Assembly (NCBI GenBank): GCA_910591455.2
Contig: OU342820.1
Span: 4,943,564 to 5,007,563, forward strand
From: Pholis gunnellus
Taxonomy: Eukaryota > Chordata > Actinopteri > Perciformes > Pholidae
Length of the DNA: 64,000 nucleotides
Reading direction: 5' to 3'
Part shown: positions 35,885-49,988 of the stretch, one piece after another
Layout of the letters: every line of letters starts with the position of its first letter
How positions within the stretch are numbered: position 1 is the stretch's first letter
The notes under the pieces: model-generated
The model's database searches: none
The model's input: the letters and a program-made list of their open reading frames with translations, nothing else
What the model was told of the DNA's origin: nothing
Made by a program: the position numbers and the translations under genes

Positions 35885-37554
35885 CTGCTCTCTAATCAAG
35901 CAAATTATGACAAACAACTTCCAACCCTTTAATTTAATTTGCCCGAGCTGGCTAATCCATCACAATTTACACAAAGCTTTAATTTGGTTTTGTTGCCATT
36001 TCTCTTTAGTCTTTATTCAACTATGCATAATGAAGTCTTTTCATATGATAAATGTAAATCTCTTGGGGAAATAATCCCTACAAAATATGATATATTGCTA
36101 CTTTCTTTTAAAAATCCCTTTTTTTTTAACCTGAATGCCAGCTAATTTGCATAAGTTGAGGTTTGATAGTGTTTTTGAAAGTCAAGTTAAGGCAACATTA
36201 CAGGATTCATACATGAATCAAGACACCGGAGCAGCAGGGGCAGAGAAATACTGACTCGACAGAGCTGAACATAAAACATTTGAAATATACTGCATATTGC
36301 AGAAATGAAACAAACCGTTGACCATAAAGAGACGACATGCGGAGAATAACCCTCGGTTGTCTTCTGTTGGACAGATTCATGAGCTAACAGATGGTTGCTG
36401 TTTACAATCTGTAAAATAGAAGACCAAGGGTATGGAAGTGGGATGTTGAAATGATTTACAGTATTTGGAGACTGCATAAAAGAAAAGAAGATTTACATGC
36501 GCAATAATAACAAGAAAGTACAGAAGCCCTGAGAGGGCAAAAATATTATTCTGATAATCCATTTTATCCACTTAATTGTTTTCTCTCCTGTGACTTAGAA
36601 AACGGTTGAAAAGACAATGTCCAGGATAATATTTCTTAATTCCTTACCTTTTTTAAAAATATGTGTTGTAATGCTAATTTCGGCCACATGAGGCTGAAGT
36701 GCACTGCTTTCTAAATAAGACCAAAGGCATTCATATTTTCTTCCCGGTGAGTTTTAATTCCTCCATGCACTCCGAGCACGAGATACATCCGATAGCGGTT
36801 CAACCGTGTGCTGAAGACGAAAGGGTTAACAAGGAAAGTTCACTTCCGCAGAGACGAACGGCAGAAAATACAGTGTTGAGATTCAGGTTTGCTCCGAGTT
36901 CATTTCTCAATTCCAATACCCATGGCATTTTCCAAATGAGTTAAACTGATAATATCAAAAAATTAGATTGGATGGGCGAGGAGCTCAGAGAGGTCATTAC
37001 AGGCTATATACAAGGAAAGGATTAGTAGAGGAAGGGGAGGTTAGAGGTCAGAAGCCTGGACTAGAGGTTATTAAGTCCCAGGTTTTATCCCCACCACCAA
37101 GGCCGTGTCCTCGGGGTCGTTTATCCTCGGGAGCAAACTCCCAAAGGAGATTGTGTTAAAGATACAACAGAGAAAAGTGTGCACCGGCAGAAGCAGGAAG
37201 ACTTTGTTTCACTCTGCAGCAGTGGCTGTGGAAGTTGTAACTGCCACGTGAGCTCTTCTCAGCTCTAGGTTGTCTGGTTTTTATAGCTTCCTAAATCTTC
37301 ACATTCACAGCGACGGTATGATGCTGCCTCGTGCCGCCATAGCAAGACGCAAAATACAGACTCTATTAGGCATTTTACATCGTATATTTACATCTGCCTT
37401 ACTGTTTTATGGCACAAAGACGGATTCCTTTACAGTACTTTTCAGGGCGTGGTAGGTTTGGTTTCTGACGTAATGGGGGACGCAATGAAGTCCTTTTAAC
37501 CAGACATGTATTTGACATTTATATTTCATCGACCTATATCCAACTATACAGCAA
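35885..37554. other. No recognisable gene
   Basis: AT-rich sequence. A minus-strand frame pair at 36187-36571 has hydrophobic stretches superficially like a receptor (CLDSCMNPVM; NNIFALSGL), but the two are in different frames and no GPCR core motif lies between, so I do not call a gene. Confidence 0.5.
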
Positions 37555-37775
37555 GACTGTCTGTCTGCCTCTGTTTGTCCTTCGCATATCTCGAATACCG
37601 TTCAGCTGATCTTCCTAACACTTGGTGGATGTATTGCTGGGGACGCAAGGACGTGCAGTGTTGAATTTGGACACACTCGATATTCAAAAAGTTTGCATAA
37701 AGAAGCGATAGTGCTATGTAAAGGGGCGGGGCTTCAGGGCTCTATGGAGCCCAGCATGTCGTCCGAGGAGAAAGA
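37555..37775 (+). repeat. Interspersed repeat of a common teleost family
   Basis: Typical wording: tctgcctctgtttgtccttc, gcatatctcgaataccgttc, acacttggtggatgtattgc, tggggacgcaaggacgtgca and gtgttgaatttggacacac. Non-coding; class not assigned. Confidence 0.55.
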
Positions 37776-38034
37776 CAAAAGTCTATATTTTTTTAGAGGC
37801 TTTCCATCATTTATTTCACCTCCAAATTCTTTCAGAACAAGGCATTACGATCTTCAAATCAAACCAGTGCTTGTTCCCGAGTGAATCTCGTGAGAATTAC
37901 AAGATCAGGTGAGAGTAGCTACCGCGGTGGAAACGGTATCGCCAAATCTCTACCGGTGGACTCATTTCTACAGTCGGAACGGTATATTCCGTCATATCGC
38001 CCAACCATATTAAGATTACGTTAAAATGAAAAAT

Positions 38035-38225
38035 GCCTTCTCCAGAGCCAGTGTTTGGTTTGTCCGTTCTGGGCTACTGTAGAAACATGGTGGTGCAACA
38101 TGGCGAGAGGATCGGGGCTCATTCTAAGCTTACAATACTCTTCTTAGTTTCAGGTGATTATAAACTAATAGTTCTGAATATTATATTCCACTTCTGCTAA
38201 TAGATCCCATTTGGACCTTAAAGAG
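38035..38225 (+). repeat. Interspersed repeat of a common teleost family
   Basis: ccagtgtttggtttgtccgt, tctgggctactgtagaaaca, tggtggtgcaacatggcgag and the end tctgctaatagatcccattt are phrases I recall from multi-copy fish sequences. Only one copy lies in this window, so membership rests on memory. Confidence 0.5.
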
Positions 38226-41200
38226 AAGCTCAAAATAGCGTCTGCCTGTCAAGCTGCCAACTACAGAGCCATGCGGCTAATGCTGTAAACACACCGAACC
38301 AGCTGGCAGCATGAATTAACATCAAAATCTTAACTCTGAGCTTTTATTTTCGACGGATGGACGGCAAAACAACACTGAGTGTAGCGATCTAAAACTGTAA
38401 AAGCGCTGCAGAAAAGATGAAACAAATAAGAAAATGCAGTGAAGCAATGCAGCTGAATTAGTTGGCCGGTCGCTCGGCCCTCTTTTTCTTCCTGCTCGGG
38501 CAACAAGAGCGAGTATCGAATTATGATTGTTCCTACACGTTTCCAGCAGCAGGGTCAATTATGCAGCTGCAGCGTGGGGGCCGCGGCTTCTGCTGAATGA
38601 ATAACGCCCAACGGTGGAGATGAGGTGGGAGCGCAGTCATTCTAACACATCCACACAAACAGGAGAGGGGAGGCGAAAGGAAGGTCAACCGTGGCAGACT
38701 TGCATTCTTGGCAGCGTGGCTGATCGTTACAGAGGGAGAGAACGGGGTGGGGGGGGGGGGGGAGGAGGAGGGAGACAGCCGAATGGGAGAGGTGCGGGAT
38801 GGGAGACTGCAGAGCTATGGAGACAGAAGGAAGAAAACTGTGGAGCTTTGATTTGAGAAGGTCAGTCTTTGCTTTTATGTTGCCTCAGTGTGCGCAAGCT
38901 TGTTTGTACTGCAAAGGAAACATGGGTTTTGTGTTTGGCTTATTGTGTCAGTTGCTTTAATGTTTGACTTAATGTGCCTGAAAACACTCCATGTTTACGT
39001 TTACAGTGCGGCCTTGCACGTTGCTTTAACATTGTTCACTCTAACAGAAGGAAATAGATCCGTGGTTTAGAACTCCTATAGAAAAAGTGAAACGTTCAGT
39101 GTCTCCTAGCGTTGCCTCAGGCCACTGGATGTGAAGGAAGAAATATATCCGTGCAACTTAATCGGCCCATATCACTTTATTTTCTAAATTAGACCTGCAG
39201 CTATGGATTATTTACATTAATCATCATTTGTCAAATGTTGATTTTCTTTCATCATCTATGAAAAATACAGTCTTCAACATAAAAACCTATGACACAGCAC
39301 ATTTGTTTTAGTATTACAGTAAGTATTACTGTAAGTACTTTTTTTTTGATAAGTCTGTCTGTCTAGGTTTTCAACTGGTGAGGTGCCTCACAGGGTGCTG
39401 TGGGAGAGTTGGCATGAAGCAAAGATACTGTGTGAGGTGAAAGGTTTGAGGAAAAACAGGAAGTAAGGCTATTGCAGTTTGGCCCGCTTGTAAACACGAT
39501 AGATATTTACAGCAGCTGCAAAGCTGCAGGAGCAATGAAACACAGTTCACAGAAGCAATTAAGGTACTTTAAAACCATTAGTGCCAAATCTGAACACACA
39601 GACATAAAGCACATACTTTTAGATTCAGTGTGACGTGCGATATCATTTCTGCTATTGTCCATCGCAAAGAAAAAGTCATAAGTCTGCTTTGAAATCATAG
39701 ATAAAAGACGTTCCTTCAGAACTTGGCGACACCGTTGTTGGTCCATGATCACGCACGCATGTGAAATGTGGATTAATTACAAAGTCTAACGATGATAATG
39801 AAATAATGATCATGTGAAATAAAGTCACCGATATTCATTCAAAATATGCGATCTGTAGATTAATGCATTAATGCCTTTTAGTCCTTTTATCCCTGATAAC
39901 GCGACAATGTGAACAACAAATCTGAGAGCTAGTAACGTTAGCAGTACCGCTAATGGCTAACGTACGGAGATTCCATTGATTTACATTATGATGCGTTCAA
40001 GCTCCGTTTAGTAAAAATGAGTATTTGCCAAAGGCAAATTATAAAGTTATCATGATGTGTTATATCATATATACAGTATATATAATCAGGTGTTATCTTA
40101 TAAAATATAGTTTTGGTGAAACCCAGTTTTCACAGCATTATAAAATAGATTTTAAAGATATCTTTAATTTCTTTCTAACACTAACTTTAAGCAGCTTATA
40201 ATACATCATTAAAACTACCAATGACGAGATGTTTTTAACAATAAAAATACAATCTTTATTCCCTCATCATTTGAAGTGTGTTTTTATGGAAACAACCCTT
40301 ATAGATGACTATATCAAAATAAAAGGAGAACATTTACAATACACCCCTACCTGTGATTCATCACCTCTTTAAGGATTCCCCTTGTGTGCTATTCGTTTAA
40401 TATATTAACTATTAAACTCTTGGCAGCGTGCCGACGCAGTGCTGTGATTGTGGTGTGTGTGTGTGAGCTCTCGCTGCTGTCACACAAGTGATTATGTTGT
40501 GTGTGAAGGCGGAGTGCAGACCGCACATTTACTTTGCCACGGTCTGCCTCTTGAGAAAGGATAAAAGCCTTTTTTAATCTCCTTCCACTCTTTTCTTTTT
40601 TTTCTGCTTGGAAAACGTTTGCTCAGCAACATGGACTGATATTGAATAGTAGAGTATAAACCCACGGGCTCAAGCACTAAAGCAACAGTCCATGTCACCA
40701 CTGTGCGTGATTGGTAAAGGCTACTACTGTGGAAATGATCTCTTCATTCATAAACACGATTTTCAAACTTTCCTTTGCGGACATATTCCAAGTGAGTGAG
40801 TCAGATTTGGTCTTTACAGTTTAGGAGCATGTCGGCGATGTGCAAAGTACCCAAGGGAGTATCGATGAGTACAGTGCAAGCTGTTCCGGAGCTTTCGGTC
40901 CCATCACATGAGCCTCCTCAGCTGATTGGGTTGCAGTCGTCATGGAGTTGTAGATGTGTTCATGTCTGTGCCTTTGAGCTGTTTGACTTCTCTTTCATTT
41001 TGGCTTCAAAGCTGAGATTGAAAGTTCACCTTTGACCTTTGGATCAGCTGTCGACAAAAATGTTTTGGGCTATTATAATCGATTTAATGTCATTTAAAAA
41101 GAAAAAGGTTTTAGCTTCTTAAATGCAAGATTTGTTAATTTCCTTGTGTCAGTTTAAACAAAATGAGTTTGGATTTTTGACTGTTTGGACTTAAAGAGGC

Positions 41201-41822
41201 TAGTTTTTTTACATTTTAAAGTCTAAAGGATGAATCTAAAAATAATCAGATTGATATATAATGCAAGTATTCGTTATTAAAGCTCAGTAACCTCCCCGTT
41301 AACTTCTGTTTGAACCAACTGAAGTCTCTCTAAAAGAGCATCATGTCTGATCCATAAAACTAAAAAGTGACAATTTCATTTTCAGTTCAAGTGTAACACA
41401 AGCTGCTGAAATAAGCCAGGCTTCCATCCCAGTTCAAAGCAAATGTTAACCTAATAGTTTTTTCTAAAAAGCTACTACTGCTACTATTAATACTACCGTT
41501 TGATTAATTACTTTTTATACAAATATGAGTTGGTTCATTGAGAGACAAGTCTTGTGGCACTAATGCGACACGAGTCAAACCTCAAACGAATGGAGAAAAC
41601 AAATACTGTATTCATGTTCATGTCATGTATTCATTTGAGGAACGTCACGCTCTCCACATCGCTCCACACAGACCTGATGTTTCTGTCCGCTGCCATTTTT
41701 CATCTCCTCAACGTCAGATTACATTTAGGTCACTTCAAGTACATGATGATTTATTTGACATTTCCTTGCATTTTGCTTTTATCCATATTTAGTGTATAGC
41801 TTTCTTTTATATGATGATTTTA
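38226..41822. other. No recognisable gene; poly-G at 38749-38762
   Basis: 38440-38620 is a GC-richer unique patch. The 39.0-40.7 kb part is AT-rich. On the minus strand, 41026-41038 reads AGGTCAAAGGTGA, a DR1-type nuclear-receptor motif, by itself weak. No exon is recognised. Confidence 0.5.
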
Positions 41823-41892
41823 ATGTAAAGTGTCTTTCAGTATTCTAAAAAGTGCTCTATAAATAAAATGTATTATTAATATTATTATTCTA
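41823..41892 (+). mobile_element. LINE 3' tail (CR1/L2-like)
   Basis: gtaaagtgtctttcagtatt, ctaaaaagtgctctataaat, then aaaatgtattattaatatta: the usual 3' end of fish CR1/L2 elements with an ATT-type microsatellite tail. No reverse-transcriptase coding precedes it, so it is a severely 5'-truncated insertion. Confidence 0.75.
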
Positions 41893-44800
41893 TAAACTTT
41901 TGAACCGCCCGCGTATAGCTCTTTTCATTTCTTATTCATGGAGCCGATTTCATTCCTTTCAGCCAAGTCTCACAGAAATGCATTAAAATAAAAAAAAAAT
42001 TAAATTTTTTCCATACAGTGGCTCTTATCGTCCACCCATTACCTGCCACCAGTGGAGGGCCATGCGTTTTATACCTGGGCCTACACTGCTGAAATACCAC
42101 CTTATAACCACAGGATGGCGCCACAGCTAGGGTTATTATTCGTTTCTTGGGCTGTAACTATATAACGTTACGTATTCGTATTAAACCGTTCGGTACGAGG
42201 CTTACAAACTGAACAATACGTTTGAATAATACTAGTGCATTTGGAAAATACAGAAGCTTAAATTGTAGGAAAGATAATGTTTTCTGCACTCACTAGGAGA
42301 CAGAGGTCTGTGTGACCTCTGAACCGGAACAAAAACAGCTGAGGCCCTGTAAGTGTTCTGGGAGGCTAGGCTAACTAGCTTAACAGAAAAACAACAGCAG
42401 TAACACGCATTCTGCTACACACTCAAGGGCCTTTTAGATATTAGATCTAAAAAAACTAACCAGTTGATTTACCAAATGCTGATCACATCCTCTTTTCTTT
42501 GTTGACAAAGAGTTTAATCCCACAGTTAAATCCCAGCTCACAAATCCGTTTCTCTTCCAATTTCAGCCATTGAGTGTTAAAAATCAAAGCTAGGTAAAAA
42601 AAAACCCGACTAAGCCTCTGCTGTTAAATTTCGTTTCACGATAGTCACGTGCTCGCCCACTGACCAATCACAGCACACGCTGAATCTCAGAGCTGCACGT
42701 AATGCTGATGTAGCTGTAGGTCTGCAGGCCGCTCTGGCGCGTCAAAGAATTTCAAACTAAAGATCTGATTGGTTGAACACTATGACACTCAACAATATCG
42801 TCCCCATTCACTTAAACTGCACATGGATTCACTGGTGAGTCTGCAGGCCTGGGGCCTCTCTTCTTACCTAGAGACACAGAGGTGAAATCTGATTGGATAA
42901 AAGCTCTACTTAAAACAAGCTGCACTGGAAGCAGAGCAACTGAGGAGCACAGTAGCTGTGCAATGAGAGAATAAGCTAATGGGAAAAATATTTTTATCAA
43001 TTATGATACATGTAGTGTATTTAAGGAAAATTATTAAATTATAAAATAGCTATAACTTTGTGGTTCTGTTTAGGCCAGCAGAGAAGGCTTTGCAGCCACT
43101 GCCTGTCATCCACACAGGTACTTTAAAATAAGGAGACTCTTATTGGTTAATTCTTGCCACGGCAGTTTAAAACCAGTATGTCTCAAAGCAGAACTCTTTT
43201 GAGCAAACGTACCCACTCACATCCGAAATGAAGACACATAAATCTAAGAGTCCAATATGATCAGAATCCTAACGCATGAATTCACTGTCCAATGATGGTG
43301 TTACCAGAGAGAATAGAGCTGAAACAAGTGGTTTAATAACCACAGATAAATGCTCACTAATTTCTTAGAAGATGAGAAAAATATAATATTGGGGCTTTTT
43401 TGATTGGCATCACTTCACACCTGAATGAACTGAGTTTAAAGCTGCAGGACAATTCAGTGAAATTGATTTTTCTAAAATGAATTACTTTATTTTAAGATGC
43501 ACATTTTTCAAAAGCTTTCTGTTATGTAAGTTATTCTTTAATCCAGCCATTATTTTACATTGAAATGAGAATATTTATTTATGTATTCTATGTATTAATT
43601 ATGATCCATCCAGTTAAATTTGAAAACTGAGAATAATAATTGTTAAAATATAATTGATGTGTACTTTCTTTATTTGATTTGACAGTTGTTGACTACACAG
43701 AGACGTTACTACTACTAGACTTCTTGAATATATATATATTTATATATATATATATGGCACTACATAGTGCAAGTTCGATATTATTGTAATGTTCCGGACT
43801 TTTGCACGAGGAGATTTTCTCAATCTGGACCTTTTGGAATTTGAATTGAATACCCCTGGACCTGGACTAGATGGAACAAAGAGATGATGGGGGAGGAGTG
43901 AGTTCCAGTTTGACAGGAGGAAGATACAAAGTGGGGCTTTAATGCAAAGGAGAAGAGACGAAGAGTTTTTCTAGACAATGCTCACACACGCATGCGATGG
44001 CGTGTGTGCACAGTTGCGTGCAGACAGACACCCACAGACACAAAGTCACATAATTGCACTTACATATGCATGCTCGCTGAGAAATGCACACACAAATGCG
44101 CACATGTAAGCACCCCCACACACACACACACACACACTCTCTCTCAGCGGGCTGATAATTGCGTTCGCTGGCAGAGAAAACGGCGGCCATACATAGTCAA
44201 TGAGAGCCGGGGAAAACAATGAGCACACAGAGCAGATGATTGCTGTAAATAAAAGAATGGAGCGGAGGAGGACGCGATGCCGCTGGCATGGACCGAAGCG
44301 GGGGGAATGAGGGGGAGAACGAGAGATCTGGAAAATAAGGGGGCCAGAGAACGGGCCGGAATGAGGAGGGACAAGGCACGGAATAAGTTTCCCACTTTAT
44401 TTCCATTCGAAATACGAATGAGTGAATTCAGACTAACTGTTTCTCCACATGCGCGGAGCACTTTGGCAGAAGAAGGAGCCGTTTCCTTGAACAAAATTTC
44501 AGCGGGAGTGTGGTGACTCCATCAGGTGAACGGGGCGCCGGAGCAGCCGAGGGGAGGGATGAAGAGTTTGACACCAGTAATGACTCCAAGATGACGTTCA
44601 AACACTTTCTGTCTGGCTGTCAGGCGGTCCGCTCTATGCTCACACATTGCACGAACGTCTGGAATCCGCTCGGCCTGTCCGCGTCCGTTGAGGGTTAACG
44701 TCCATGTGTAAATAAAAGCACTCGCTGACTCCGTCACATCTTGACAAACTCTTGTCCACAGTTGATCTGGGAAGAGCTACTCAACCTTGAGTTATGATTT

Positions 44801-45049
44801 GTTTTTTTCAAAAATGGCCGTTGGTGCTTATCCCTGACAGATTTCTTTGTCACTGGAGAGCAGCAGAGTGAGCTGTAAACACGTCGTTGCATGGACAGTT
44901 TTTCACCTGATAGAGTTGTCATGGTGATCGTATTGGCAAACAGTCGCCTAACAACAATATCCAGCAAATTCAGAGCATCATTCATAAAGTCGTGTTTCTG
45001 TCCGCCTGATGAATGAAATCGCTGTGCGTTTCCATCGGCTACGATACGA
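41893..45049. other. No recognisable gene; small microsatellites
   Basis: Contains (TA)n at 43727-43755 and (CA)n-(CT)n at 44115-44145. 44150-44540 is GC-richer with overlapping open frames on both strands (up to 116 codons, minus) and no domain. 42640-42960 looks repeat-like. Confidence 0.5.
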
Positions 45050-45395
45050 TCACAGACTGTTTATAAGAAGTGGATGTAGTGACTGTGACCGATGTCCCCT
45101 CCTGTTTGTGGACAGCTGTTTTGAAGCTGTTTTGGCATTTCAGTTGTCAACATTTTGTTTTGTTTTTTTGCAACCAGAAGTGACGCGAGAGGGCGGAGCT
45201 AAGTGCAACCGAAGGCTGAATTAGACATTTTTAGGGGACCAAAATGTTACAATTTACCTTAACGAACAGAAAACAGGGTGAAAGGGTTAAAGTTCTGACA
45301 CAGAAACACGGACAACTTCCAGGCTGGATAACGGCGTGGTACCGACCTGTCAATCACAAGGAAGCCCCGGCCTAAAGCACGCCCTGCTTAAAGGT
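45050..45395 (+). repeat. Interspersed repeat family C, copy 1
   Basis: Opens with gactgtttataagaagtgga and tgtagtgactgtgaccgatg. Later come gaagtgacgcgagagggcgg, agggttaaagttctgacaca and cctgtcaatcacaaggaagc. The same order appears at 62.9 kb and reversed at 50.4-50.85 kb. Confidence 0.75.
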
Positions 45396-46649
45396 CTATT
45401 AGAATCTAAACAGCACCATCATTTGCTAAGTATCCGTGCTCCTTGTGACCCCAGGCTGGTTAAATAAACAGGCTTAGACTTCACTGCAGTCATTAGCTCA
45501 TTTGCACTGATAAAATCATCTTAGCCCAGAACGTCCTGGTCTTACTGCCCTGGCTTTGCCCGCTAAGTCCCACCTCCGTAGCCCTGCTGATCTGTCAGAT
45601 TTCAGCTCCAGATATAAAGCAGCATCTACTGTATACAATGCACTGTCGTGGATTATCTTGAGGCTGCTCATGTTAAACATGCACCCGGTGAACTGTAAAC
45701 ATCCAAATGTCGGCTGTTACAATGCCGGCCCCCTCCCCACCAACCAGATAGCTGCAGTGTGTGGCCCTGTGTTTTCCTGCAAGGGCAAACTTCACTATTG
45801 CTCTTTTTATTGAGTTGATATTTGAACTCACAGTGGAGGTGTTTCCAGTTTTGACTATGAATTCACAGCACACTGTGCCTTTCAAACATATAATATTTTG
45901 ACAGGATGTGATTTTCTTTAAAGCTAGAGTCACTGATGTTGGGAAGCTACCAAGAGGATGCTAGATTTTAAATAGCCAGCCCAGTGTTGACTCTTTTAGC
46001 AGCATTAGCTCCAAAGGTCGCTAAGTCTAGCGAGAAAGTCGCAGAGTCGGCCCCGAAATAACAGTTATGAACGCAAACAATGGACATTGCTGTTGTTAGT
46101 CCTCTTAGCTGTCAAGCTAGCAGCTTGTGGAAGACTGCGGTGACGAGTTCACGGTAGACAGGAAGGTTATTAAAGTCCAGCGACCGCCACAAATACCACA
46201 TTGTTATCCTCTTTTTGCAGAGGATTTGATTTATTGATTGCCGTCTGGACGTTTTGCAAATAAATTGGGTGTTTGCAGTGGATACTAGCGTGTCGATGCT
46301 GTTTATTGAGAAAAGCAAAAATGGGATATGAAGTGCCCCCCCCCCTCCCCCGAGCACAGCTACAATTAGATTAGTCTGATGGGAAATTCCTTTTGGGCCA
46401 CTAAACCTCTTTTTGGTGCGCGCCGACTATTTTTCTTCCCCCTGCTGATTTTGCCGATATGATACAGTGGGAGGAAGGGGAGGGAGGGAGGTGATATGGA
46501 GGAAACGGGGAAAGAGCTGGAGAGGGAGGGAAAGAGGGAGGGAGGGAGGGAGGGAGGGAAACAGATCTTTGATCATGCTGTGCTGCTTCCTCTCTCCATC
46601 TAATCAACTTGGACGCCGTCCAAGGCTCCCCTACTCTGAGGTAGACTAG

Positions 46650-46688
<39 letters not shown>

Positions 46689-47151
46689 TGCATGCCTTTG
46701 ACTTAGTGTGTTGGAGAAAATATGTTGGGAGGACATGTCTCACAAAGACTGAGGTATGTATTTGTGTGTTTGATGGTTAAATAGACATCACGTAATCGTG
46801 TGTGTGTGTGTGTGTGTGTGCGTATGTTTTGTAACACCCGTGTATGATCTCTTAATTGCCCTGTTTCCAGACAGACTGGAACAGTATGTACACAGCGGAG
46901 TGTACATACTGATCCGTCTGCAGTTAATGCACATTACATTGATCTGTGTCATCACTGACCCCACGGCCGCATATGATCATATGCTGGGGTCGAGTCCAAC
47001 TTCTCAGCACCTCTTACCTCCCTACAAATAATTATTTTTTTATTTCATGGCTTTCTTAATTATTTCGGTGGGGGGGGGGTTTCAACTTCAAGTTCTTGTT
47101 TTAAACATGAAGTTAGAAATGTAGACGCTGGCATGAAAAAAAGAGAAGAAA
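45396..47151. repeat. Non-genic stretch with microsatellites
   Basis: (GGGA)n at 46534-46560, (TG)n at 46652-46690 and 46798-46820. The rest shows no gene; 45900-46130 has phrases typical of dispersed fish repeats (ttagctgtcaagctagcagc) that I cannot delimit. Confidence 0.6.
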
Positions 47152-47357
47152 ATCCATCCATCCATTATCTGTAACCGCTTATCCTGTTCAGGGTCACGAT
47201 GGGGGGAGGGGGCGGCTGGAGCCGATCCCAGCTAAACAAAGACTATCGCATAGAGACAGACGACCGTCCACGCTCACAATCACACCTACGGGCAATTTAG
47301 AGTCATCACCTCACCCAGACTGCACGTCTTTGGACTGTGGGGAGAAAGCCGGAACGA
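47152..47357 (+). repeat. Common teleost (ATCC)-headed interspersed repeat
   Basis: Begins (atcc)n-attatctgtaaccgcttatcc, then tgttcagggtcacgatgggg, ctggagccgatcccagct, atagagacagacgaccgtcc, cacctacgggcaatttagag and cgtctttggactgtgggg. This is one of the most abundant fish repeats; the part between cccagct and the agagacaga phrase is shortened, and the copy ends early. Confidence 0.85.
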
Positions 47358-49929
47358 GCACCGTTTATTTGAAACATGCAGCACATTAATAATGCTTTTT
47401 ACTCAACATACACACATTAACATTCAGCCGGTATTTGAGGCTTAATACATTAGTAAAAAAGTCCTGTGATTAGTCTTCGTTGCTCTGTCTGACATCTTCC
47501 TCCAAACTCAGCTCCAGGCAGCAACCAGTATGTCTCAGTGCAAGATCTTTTCACTTCCTCGTCGCATAATTAACTTAAAACAGGCGTTTTTGAAGTCGGT
47601 CAGGAATCCGAAAAAGTAGTCAACTGCGTCTTACTCTGATTTGGGGAATAATTATGCTTTCGGAGCTACGGTTTCCATCATTTAGGGGCTTTGGTGGATG
47701 TAAACAGGAAGTATAGTGTTGCCATGTTGTTAGCTGGCGGCAACAACTTGAGCCATGTGTTTTTTTTGTGTATGCCCAATCAGAGGTTCCCGTTTGCGGC
47801 GCACAAATTGATGCTTGCAGACGTCTCTCCCTGGATTACTCAGCTGATCTGAACACAGCTCGGTCAGACTCAAACTACCCATTAGCGCTCCAGCTCTCAT
47901 TGATACTAATTGCCACAAGTAGCAAACAAATCTTGACTGTGAAATAGTGTTTGTTGTTGTTGTTGGTGTTGGGTGTGTGTGTGTGTGTGATTAGTGGTCT
48001 GATCTGATCTCACACACTCTGATGCCATCTACTGTCACATCTGGAGAAGTGGAGCTCAGCCGTCTTTCTTTCCTCTGGGTTTAAAGCAGCTTGGAAAGCA
48101 TCAAAACATAGATGCAGATCCAAAGTAAACCCGTTTTTTATTATCAGCAGATCCCATAAAAAAGACCCAAAACGGACAAATTACATTGGAATTGGTTATA
48201 AAGTGTCAGTCAATGAATTGCCTACCATTTTCACAACCAATTAATCGGTAAAGTCATTTATTCAGCAAAGACACAAAATATTCTCTGGTTCCAGCCTCTC
48301 GAGTTTGAAGGTTTTTCTCTGTTTTAAATCCCTTGAATTAAATGTCTTTCTTTTTGGGCTTTTGGGCGGACAAAGCGAGCAATAGGAGGACGTCGCATAG
48401 GGCTTTATATTTATCACTGTTTTCTAATATTCGGAAGACTAAAAGACGAATCAGTTAATCATAAAGATAACAGACGAATTGATCGATGGAGAAGAATAAT
48501 TGTTGACATTATCGCACACAGTGAACCGGAGCTGATTAGATGATGAGGCGATTAACACGATAGTCCATCGACAAGAACTTAATCATCGGGTATTCTGAAA
48601 ATCGATTAAAAATCCTTCTAAAGGTAAAAGGAGAATGTCTCATCTTCTCAAATGTGAAACATTTGAAATATTCTCAGATTTTTTTTTTTTTCATTGTAAA
48701 AGATTTATCTTTGGGCTTTGGGAGTGTTGGATGGACAAAACAAGACATTAGTAGACATCACCTTGGACTCGCAGGAAGTTGCAATCGACATTTCTCACAA
48801 TTTACTGACTTACTAACATCAAAATATACTTTTAAACACCAAAGTACTCCAAGTACTCCTAATACAGAATGGCCCATTAATAATATCAGAATAATATAGG
48901 CTAAATTATTACTGATGCATTGTTGCATTAAGACGCAGCTCCTTTTAACTACTTAATATACCTCATAATTAGGCTATATCCTACTTAATAATACATTCGA
49001 GTTCATTAGTTGATGTATATTTTGTATTAAGAATCTGAATCTAGAAAGTAGCCGAACTAGAATCTAATATTGTCAAATAAATGTAGTGAAGTACAATATG
49101 TCCCTCTGGGATGAAGTGGACTAGAAGTAGAACGTTACATAAAATGGAAATACTCAAGTGACCCAGCTTGATGCATTTCATTTCACTTGTATACATTGTT
49201 TCTTCCCGGAGAGCTTGACCCCGAACCCTCCACAGTCTCACAGCCCCGTGGGAAACGCTGCGCGTCGTCGTACACAAATGCATTGTGTGCATTTTCGCTA
49301 AGTGTGTGACTCAATCTTCAGGGACTCAGCCTCTCCTCATAAGCAACTGTTTTCCAGTTTTTAATCCAGTGGTCATGCTAAATGATGTGAGCACAGCCTG
49401 AAAACAGGCCAGGCTCTGTGCAGGAAACCAGGTCAGCTCAGGTCACATGTGCGGTAGACCACCCGGTGTTGTGGTGACTCTGGTGCCCTCTTCTGGCACT
49501 CTCTGCTCCTCGCATGGTGATATGCATGCAGCTGAGGTGGGGCAACAAACATGTGACGTAGTTGTCGTTTTACTCGTACAGGAAGAGTGGCAGATCTTTT
49601 TTTATTAGTGGTATTATAGTTTTAGTTTTCTTTTTTTTTTTTTCAAATAGTAAGTTGACACATTTTTAAAGGATTCTTCTGACACACAGCCACTAAACCA
49701 TGACCAGACTAATATTTTAATCTCTGGCAAGTGTCCACGGGGTTAGCAGGATAATCCGCTCCGAAGCCTGCACTCGTGGAGACATGGCACGGCTCTGTTA
49801 TTATTAATAATGATTAGTAACGAGGAGGAGGGCATCGTTTTCATGACTTGCATAACATTACTAATAAAAGCCTGTCTAGTAAGACCCAAAGTATTCAGCC
49901 TACCGGAGGAAGCTCGTGCTGCTGCTTCA
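47358..49929. other. No recognisable gene; possible conserved patch 49.74-49.90 kb
   Basis: 47500-47930 is probably repeat-derived. 49740-49900 is a unique motif-rich patch (ggataatccgctccgaagcc; ttattaataatgattagtaa). No exon recognised. Confidence 0.45.
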
Positions 49930-49988
49930 TTTGATTTGATTTGATTTGATTTGATTTGATTTGATTTGATTTGATTTGATTTGATTTG
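49930..49988. repeat. (TTGAT)11 pentanucleotide microsatellite
   Basis: Eleven perfect TTGAT units (49931-49985) with partial units at each end. Confidence 0.97.

Noticed and set aside
36187..36571. Minus-strand frames resembling an olfactory/GPCR receptor (NNIFALSGL; CLDSCMNPVM)
   Set aside because: The two pieces are in different frames, the spacing is far too short for seven helices, and no DRY/MAYDRY, TM core or disulphide motif is present. Chance hydrophobic frames in AT-rich DNA.
47152..47357. CRISPR-like or satellite array because of ATCC units
   Set aside because: Only a few ATCC units head a known type of dispersed fish repeat; no regular spacers.
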